Shown here piece by piece: positions 13,774 to 17,288 of a stretch of 17,288 nt of DNA; positions within the stretch are counted from its first letter, which is position 1, and each line of letters opens with the position of its first letter. The notes under the pieces are model-generated. The model ran no database searches. It was given only the letters and a program-made list of their open reading frames with translations, and had not been told where the DNA came from. The position numbers and the translations under genes are program-made. The DNA is taken from NCBI GenBank assembly GCA_900765525.1, contig CAAFRY010000224.1, forward strand, positions 1 to 17,288, read 5' to 3'. Source of the stretch: an uncultured Blautia sp. (GTDB lineage Bacteria > Bacillota > Clostridia > Lachnospirales > Lachnospiraceae).

Positions 13774-15046
13774 ATTGCTGAAAAAAGAGTGCAGCCAGAC
13801 CCTGAAAAGCCTGATTTACTGGCTCTATGTTTTCTGTCTGCTGGTGTTTTTTTACAGCCAGATGGGAAGTGGGAGCTTTGACAATATTGCAAAGCCTGTG
13901 CCGGGAGAGGAAGGAAATTACGGAACTGTGATTTCAAAGGAAGAAGACAAGATAATGGAAAGTACACTGGGAGAACTGGCTAATAATCTGGACCAGGATT
14001 CCTGGACAGTTTATCCTGTGGGCTTTGCCAAACATGTCACCTTAAGCCCGGAGGAGAAACAGGAGATAGAGGAGATTTTTCAGAACTGTACCGGCCTGCG
14101 CTTAGAGGAGGCTAGCCAGATAATTGCAGACAGCTATACCCAGGTTCAGGGCGGAGCCATTATGCAGACCAAGGAGATTGCCATAAAGCCTCTTTCTTCT
14201 CTTACCTATGAGGAGTTTCAGAAGCAGATGGAAAAGGTCTGCCAGATTCTTGGGTCGGGTTCGGATTACGAGTACCAGTCCTACAGTCAGGGTGTGGCAG
14301 TGCCTGCTACCTATGAACAGGCCTTGGAGCGGTATGAAAATCTTATGGAAAAGGATAAGCTGACAGGAGGCTATGCCAGACTGTTTGCAGATTATGTGGG
14401 AATTGCCCTGGGAATGCTGCCGGTTTTTGCAGCGGTGACAAGATTTTTAAGAGACAAAAGAGCCCAAATGGCAGAGCTGGTTTATGTGCGGAAGGCTTCC
14501 TCCGCAGCAGTTGTACTAAGCAGGTATCTGGCTATGGTAATTATGATGCTTCTGCCAGTGCTGCTTCTGTCTTTTTATTCTCTGTCCCAGTGTATGGCTT
14601 ATGCCAAAAGCACAGGCACAGATATTGATTATTTCGCTTTTCTTCCTGTGGTTTTTGGCTGGCTGCTGCCGGAGATTCTTGCAGTATCCGCAGTGGGAAT
14701 GTTTTTTACAGAGCTTACAGACACAGCTCTGGGTGTATTGGTCCAGGGAATCTGGTGGTTTGCCGATATTTTTACCGGAGCAACAGGAGGAATTTCTACA
14801 GGAAACTTTGGCATGCATTTAATCCTGCGGCATAACAGTATCATGGGCTATGATGTGTTCCAGGACCATTTTCAGGAATTTTGCCTGAACCGGGCAGGGT
14901 ATTTCCTGCTGGCCTTGGTTTTGGTGGTGTTAACGGTATTGCTGTATGGAGAAAAAAGGAAAGGAAGGTGGAATTTCTATGGAAAGATTCGCAGCTTTAG
15001 TGAAAGAAAATCTGCGGTTTCATCTGCCCATACCCTTCGTTCTTAG
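13763..15046 (+). CDS. ABC-2-type transporter permease with large external domain
   Basis: About 427 residues from the ATG at 13763 (AGGTGG five bases upstream); a GTG three codons earlier is possible but has poorer spacing. A first membrane helix (~16-35, LIYWLYVFCLLVFFYSQ) is followed by a ~170-residue hydrophilic, acidic region presumably outside the cell, then about five helices: IALGMLPVFAAVTRF, YLAMVIMMLLPVLLLSFY, AFLPVVFGWLLPEILAVSAVGMFF, LGVLVQGIWWFADIFTG and YFLLALVLVVLTVLLYG. This one-plus-five topology with a long first loop matches ABC-2 exporters. The 3' end overlaps the second permease by 68 bases, a notably long overlap implying tight coupling. I do not recognise a named subfamily. 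Confidence 0.85.
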   Translation: MFFELLKKECSQTLKSLIYWLYVFCLLVFFYSQMGSGSFDNIAKPVPGEEGNYGTVISKEEDKIMESTLGELANNLDQDSWTVYPVGFAKHVTLSPEEKQEIEEIFQNCTGLRLEEASQIIADSYTQVQGGAIMQTKEIAIKPLSSLTYEEFQKQMEKVCQILGSGSDYEYQSYSQGVAVPATYEQALERYENLMEKDKLTGGYARLFADYVGIALGMLPVFAAVTRFLRDKRAQMAELVYVRKASSAAVVLSRYLAMVIMMLLPVLLLSFYSLSQCMAYAKSTGTDIDYFAFLPVVFGWLLPEILAVSAVGMFFTELTDTALGVLVQGIWWFADIFTGATGGISTGNFGMHLILRHNSIMGYDVFQDHFQEFCLNRAGYFLLALVLVVLTVLLYGEKRKGRWNFYGKIRSFSERKSAVSSAHTLRS

Positions 15047-15602
15047 CCTGGGGCTTGTGGTTTTGTCTCCTCTTTTTGTGGGAATCCGGAATCTGAGCCC
15101 TCAGGAGACGGCAAAGGTTTTGGAATATGTGCTGGTGTTTCTTGGAATTTTGCTTTTTCCTCCTGTTTTTCTTCCGGAACAGAATCCGGAGGTTCGGGAT
15201 TTGCTGAGAGCCCGGTATACCTCTCTTGGTACTTTGTACGGAATCCGGGTTATTCTGGCTCTTCTGTCAGCTTTGGCCCTGACAGGGATATATCTGGCTG
15301 TTCTGAAGGAAGGGAACTGCAGCTTTGAGCTTTGGAAATCCTATGGGGGAACCATAAGCGGCATTGTTTTTCTGGGAGGCATGGGAATTTTTGCTTACGG
15401 CCTTACCAGCCAGGTAGTTATCGGATATATGATTCCTCTTCTGTATTATGTGCTGTGTATGGGGGCGGGACCAAAGAAAATGGGTGTGTTTTACCTCTTT
15501 GCCATGACACAGGGAGAATTTTCCTGGAAAATATGGCAGGCAGGAGCCGGAGTTCTTCTTCTGGGAGCCGGGATTCTGCTGCAGATGAGAAAAGACAGGT
15601 AA
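14979..15602 (+). CDS. Second ABC-2-type membrane subunit
   Basis: A 207-residue, very hydrophobic protein with about six predicted helices (for example IPFVLSLGLVVLSPLFVG, VLVFLGILLFPPVFL, IRVILALLSALALTGIYLAV, GIVFLGGMGIFAYGL, VVIGYMIPLLYYVLCMG, AGAGVLLLGAGILLQ) and no long soluble domain, fitting the partner permease of the exporter. The ATG at 14979 is preceded by GGAAGGTGG about 7 bases upstream; an in-frame ATG at 14946 lacks such a site. It begins 68 bases before the previous gene ends and is followed 11 bases later by a strong terminator. Function is inferred from context and topology. Confidence 0.8.
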   Translation: MERFAALVKENLRFHLPIPFVLSLGLVVLSPLFVGIRNLSPQETAKVLEYVLVFLGILLFPPVFLPEQNPEVRDLLRARYTSLGTLYGIRVILALLSALALTGIYLAVLKEGNCSFELWKSYGGTISGIVFLGGMGIFAYGLTSQVVIGYMIPLLYYVLCMGAGPKKMGVFYLFAMTQGEFSWKIWQAGAGVLLLGAGILLQMRKDR

Positions 15603-15613
15603 AAAAGAAACAG

Positions 15614-15662
15614 AAAAGACTGCTGGAATCAGGATGGGGTGACCTGATACAGCGGTCTTTTT
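15614..15662 (+). terminator. Intrinsic terminator of the ABC exporter operon
   Basis: AAAAGACTGCTG (15614-15625) pairs with CAGCGGTCTTTT (15650-15661), 12 pairs with one T·G; an inner TCAGG/CCTGA stem tops it. The run TTTTT (15658-15662) follows. Located 11 bases after the second permease gene. Confidence 0.9.
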
Positions 15663-15837
15663 GTCCTATAGATGCGAAAATGGAGGGGGCAGACGTTTAT
15701 CCATGACGGAGCCTGAACCGGCAGGTATATCTGTTATAAAAGAATAAATAGATTGATGGAAAATAAATAAGAAATTCAAGTCAGATAGAAATAAGAAAAC
15801 CATACAAATAAAAGTAACTGATGTAATATATATTTGC

Positions 15838-15863
15838 TATATGTAAAATATAGTTGACATATA
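15838..15863. promoter_or_regulatory. Candidate operator overlapping the -35 box
   Basis: TATATGT (15838-15844) and ACATATA (15857-15863) are exact inverted repeats 12 bases apart; the second arm overlaps TTGACA. A small XRE repressor encoded three genes on is the natural candidate to bind here and autoregulate. The AT-rich background makes chance dyads common. Confidence 0.4.
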
Positions 15864-15882
15864 AATATTGGGGTACTATACT
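15854..15882 (+). promoter_or_regulatory. Consensus sigma-A promoter of the XRE cassette
   Basis: TTGACA at 15854-15859 and TATACT at 15877-15882 with a 17-base spacer; expected start about 15889, giving a ~46-base leader before the ATG at 15935. The 190 bases between the preceding terminator and this promoter are AT-rich and hold nothing else I can support. Confidence 0.85.
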
Positions 15883-15934
15883 AAAAGCAGAAGATAATAG
15901 ATTACCGTTTCAGCAAAGGAAATGAGGTGTTTAT

Positions 15935-16393
15935 ATGAAAATCGGATTGGACGAGCGTCAGGAGAAAGAAGCGGAACAGATTGGAATGCGGGGATTTTAC
16001 CTGATGTTTTTTGTTTGCGGAGGTGTCATTTTGCTTCAGCTTTTATTGTGGCCCCAGCAGGGACTAAAGGCTGTAGCGGGAGAGACCGCAGCTATGCTGG
16101 TAGGAGGAGCTTATGTTCTGGGAGCTTCTGTGAAAAAGGGAATGTGGGACTGGAAAGGCCATCGGATGAGCCTGAGCCAGCATCTGGTGGGAAGTATTTT
16201 GACAGGCGCAGTGGCTTCTTTGTTCTTTAGCCTGATGTTGATACGTAAGGGAGCTCAGACTGGAACAGCCTCTAAGTGGGGTGTAGGTTTCTTTTTGGGG
16301 ATTATGGTTTTATGTTTTTTAGTGAGCCGTGGATGTGAGATAGCAGCCAGGAAAGAGGAGAAGAAACAGGAGAAAAAATATGAAGAACTCTAG
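15935..16393 (+). CDS. DUF6773-like small integral membrane protein
   Basis: A 152-residue protein starting MKIGLDERQEKEAEQIGMRGFY, the LDERQ-type opening that I associate with DUF6773 and similar Firmicutes membrane proteins encoded next to small XRE regulators. Four hydrophobic segments: FYLMFFVCGGVILLQLLLW (21-39), AAMLVGGAYVLGASV, LVGSILTGAVASLFFSLMLI and WGVGFFLGIMVLCFLVS. The C-terminus is strongly Lys/Glu-rich (AARKEEKKQEKKYEEL). GAGGTG lies 5 bases before the ATG. It is the first gene behind the 15854 promoter and overlaps the DUF2007 gene by 14 bases. Function unknown. Confidence 0.75.
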   Translation: MKIGLDERQEKEAEQIGMRGFYLMFFVCGGVILLQLLLWPQQGLKAVAGETAAMLVGGAYVLGASVKKGMWDWKGHRMSLSQHLVGSILTGAVASLFFSLMLIRKGAQTGTASKWGVGFFLGIMVLCFLVSRGCEIAARKEEKKQEKKYEEL

Positions 16394-16649
16394 AAAAAAG
16401 CAGGACGTGGAATTGATGAAGCTTTATACGGCTGTGGATAATATACAGGGAGAAATTATCAGAGAAGCCTTGAAAAATAAAGGGATTCCTTCTGTGAAAC
16501 AGGATTTAGGACCGGGCGGGGTTATGAATCTGTACACCGGAAATTCCCGGTGGGGAGAAGAAATTTATGTGGCTGCAGAAAATCTGGAGCATGCCAGAGA
16601 AATCCTGGAGAATATAGGTCTGGAAGACAGGGGAGAAAAACAGGGATGA
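16380..16649 (+). CDS. DUF2007 family protein (putative signal-transducing protein)
   Basis: An 89-residue soluble alpha/beta protein with the DUF2007 pattern: LMKLYTAVDNIQGEIIREALKNKGIPSVKQDLG (13-45) followed by IYVAAENLEHAREILENIGL, a ferredoxin-like fold in which the middle loop carries the GGVMNLYTGNSRWGEE insertion. Family members bind unknown ligands and are thought to be regulatory. The start is inside the preceding gene (CAGGAG, 7 bases before the ATG) and its stop overlaps the XRE start (ATGA), so the three proteins are made together. Confidence 0.8.
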   Translation: MKNSRKKQDVELMKLYTAVDNIQGEIIREALKNKGIPSVKQDLGPGGVMNLYTGNSRWGEEIYVAAENLEHAREILENIGLEDRGEKQG

Positions 16650-16840
16650 AGAATATGAAAATGAAGATTGCCCGGATGGAAAAAAATCTTTCTCAGCTCC
16701 AGCTTGCAGAGCAAGTAGGGGTTACCCGGCAGACTATCGGGATGATTGAAGCCGGGGAATTCAATCCTTCACTGAGACTCTGTGTGTCCATATGCCGGGT
16801 ATTGGGATGTACTCTAAACGATTTGTTTTGGGAGGAATGA
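16646..16840 (+). CDS. Small XRE-family transcriptional regulator
   Basis: A 64-residue single-domain Cro/C1-type helix-turn-helix: MKIARMEKNLSQLQLAEQVGVTRQTIGMIEAGEFNPSLRLCVSICRVLGCTLNDLFWEE, where LSQLQLAEQVGV and TRQTIGMIEAG form the HTH and NDLFWEE is the usual end of the YozG-like group. The ATG at 16646 overlaps the DUF2007 stop (ATGA), with GGGAG 11 bases upstream; a longer frame from 16550 is rejected since it would run over the DUF2007 gene. Likely represses its own promoter at 15854 (inference). Confidence 0.9.
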   Translation: MKNMKMKIARMEKNLSQLQLAEQVGVTRQTIGMIEAGEFNPSLRLCVSICRVLGCTLNDLFWEE

Positions 16841-16841
16841 T

Positions 16842-16940
16842 TCATTTTTGTGAGTAACTACGGGGCTGCCGTAAGAAACGAAAAATCGCTTTTGCGGCAG
16901 CTTCACTTGTGTCAGGATGCCCCATGATTTTATCGCTCAT
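16842..16940 (-). CDS. Short minus-strand ORF, 32 residues, possibly a mobile-element remnant
   Basis: The ATG at 16940 is preceded by AAAGGAG (minus strand, 16955-16949) and encodes MSDKIMGHPDTSEAAAKAIF… ending SYSQK at a TGA two bases from the XRE stop. No hydrophobic segment or known domain. The MxDKIMGxPDTS opening reminds me of short transposon-encoded proteins of Tn1549-like elements, but this is only a resemblance. It may be truncated at the junction with the XRE cassette. Confidence 0.4.
   Translation of the reverse strand: MSDKIMGHPDTSEAAAKAIFRFLRQPRSYSQK
16865..16901. repeat. Hairpin GCTGCCG/CGGCAGC after the XRE gene
   Basis: GCTGCCG (16865-16871) and CGGCAGC (16895-16901) are perfect inverted repeats; inside, CGA-AAAA-TCG continues the stem. 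It lies 24 bases after the XRE stop and could act as a T-poor terminator for the plus strand, or be a recombination-associated dyad. It falls within the 32-codon minus-strand ORF. Confidence 0.5.
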
Positions 16941-16970
16941 ACATAGGCTCTCCTTTCTGATTTTGGCAAA

Positions 16971-17007
16971 AGAAAAAGCAGGAAGTCTGTTTCGGGATTT
17001 CCTGCTT
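16971..17007 (-). terminator. Minus-strand intrinsic terminator
   Basis: On the minus strand AAGCAGGAA (17007-16999) pairs with TTCCTGCTT (16984-16976) over a 14-nt loop, followed by TTTCTTTT (16975 downward). It ends transcription entering from the right, i.e. from the truncated gene ending at 17161, before the 32-codon ORF. Confidence 0.7.
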
Positions 17008-17068
17008 GGTGGTGCTACTGTGAGGGTAGCGGTTATTCTGTTTTCAATGGCTGTGTAACGCAATAGAA

Positions 17069-17149
17069 GCCCATTTTTGAGGGCAAAGGTATAAAATACC
17101 GTCTTTACGATTTTGACGTTTAAAAAGGCTTGTATATGCTTTGACGTTT
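17069..17149. repeat. Cluster of small dyads and a 10-bp direct repeat
   Basis: GCCC/GGGC (17069-17072, 17081-17084), the palindrome GGTATAAAATACC (17088-17100), and TTTGACGTTT repeated directly at 17112-17121 and 17140-17149, start-to-start 28 bases. Iterons with dyads resemble protein-binding regions at plasmid or conjugative-element origins, but nothing here proves that. Confidence 0.4.
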
Positions 17150-17160
17150 TGGGAATTACG

Positions 17161-17288
17161 TTACGGAAACCTCTCTTTTGTTTTATTCAGGTTTTTAATG
17201 CCTTTATAAAAATATTCGTTCTCTGGCACATCAACGAGCCTTTTTTGATATAGCTCACCAAACCCGTCTAATGCAGAAATAGGAATGA
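17161..17288 (-). CDS. C-terminus of a minus-strand gene cut by the window edge
   Basis: The only frame open from the right edge on the minus strand runs 41 codons to a TAA at 17163-17161 and ends …YFYKGIKNLNKTKERFP. It is hydrophilic and lysine-rich. I do not recognise the family; with the repeats beside it, it may belong to an integrated conjugative or mobilisable element. Confidence 0.5.
   Translation of the reverse strand, partial: IPISALDGFGELYQKRLVDVPENEYFYKGIKNLNKTKERFP

Noticed and set aside
1..17288. CRISPR array or tRNA/rRNA genes
   Set aside because: No regularly spaced direct repeats of CRISPR length and no cloverleaf or rRNA segments seen.

Overview
The window looks like chromosomal DNA of a low-to-mid GC Gram-positive anaerobe of the Clostridia, most likely a gut Lachnospiraceae (Blautia/Dorea-like). 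The reasons are the strong AAAGGAG/AGGAGG ribosome binding sites, TTGACA/TATAxT promoters, the families present (an Rpn/PD-(D/E)XK 'putative transposase', a cytidylate kinase-like protein, a DUF6773-like/DUF2007/XRE cassette) and the mixed polyamine operon. The genus is inferred; no rRNA or other marker is present.

Layout. (1) 1-717: edge of an unknown upstream gene, then a cytidylate kinase-like gene. (2) 718-1248: a 530-base gap with a consensus promoter, a candidate structured RNA of about 250 nt whose two ends pair, and a strong intrinsic terminator 36-40 bases before speD that looks like an attenuator. (3) 1249-7552: a six-gene polyamine operon: speD, an arginine/ornithine/lysine-type decarboxylase, speE, speB, carboxynorspermidine dehydrogenase and carboxynorspermidine decarboxylase. 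It carries two chemically different aminopropyl-transfer routes (decarboxylated-AdoMet and aspartate-semialdehyde), with agmatine as the probable entry point. It ends at a hairpin terminator. (4) 7680-10066, minus strand: an Rpn-family nuclease, an AlkZ/YcaQ-like winged-helix protein and a small proline-rich protein. The ribosome binding site of the nuclease lies inside a perfect 9-bp stem. (5) 10067-10751: a 685-base gap with little recognisable content. (6) 10752-15602: an OmpR-type response regulator and a short-sensor histidine kinase, then a 151-bp near-palindrome with a leader-peptide-like ORF, then an ABC ATPase and two ABC-2-type permeases, closed by a terminator. (7) 15854-16840: a consensus promoter with an overlapping inverted repeat, then a DUF6773-like membrane protein, a DUF2007 protein and a small XRE regulator, all overlapping. 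(8) 16841-17288: minus-strand material of different character (a 32-codon ORF, a minus-strand terminator, repeats, and the C-terminus of a truncated gene), possibly the edge of an integrated element.

The genes form three functional blocks: spermidine synthesis, a nuclease/DNA-glycosylase-like pair, and a signal-responsive exporter. The most interesting unexplained signals are non-coding: the structured RNA before speD, the attenuator, the palindrome whose outer arm can alternatively mask the ABC gene's ribosome binding site, and the masked ribosome binding site of the nuclease. All family calls are made by eye from motifs, with no database search.
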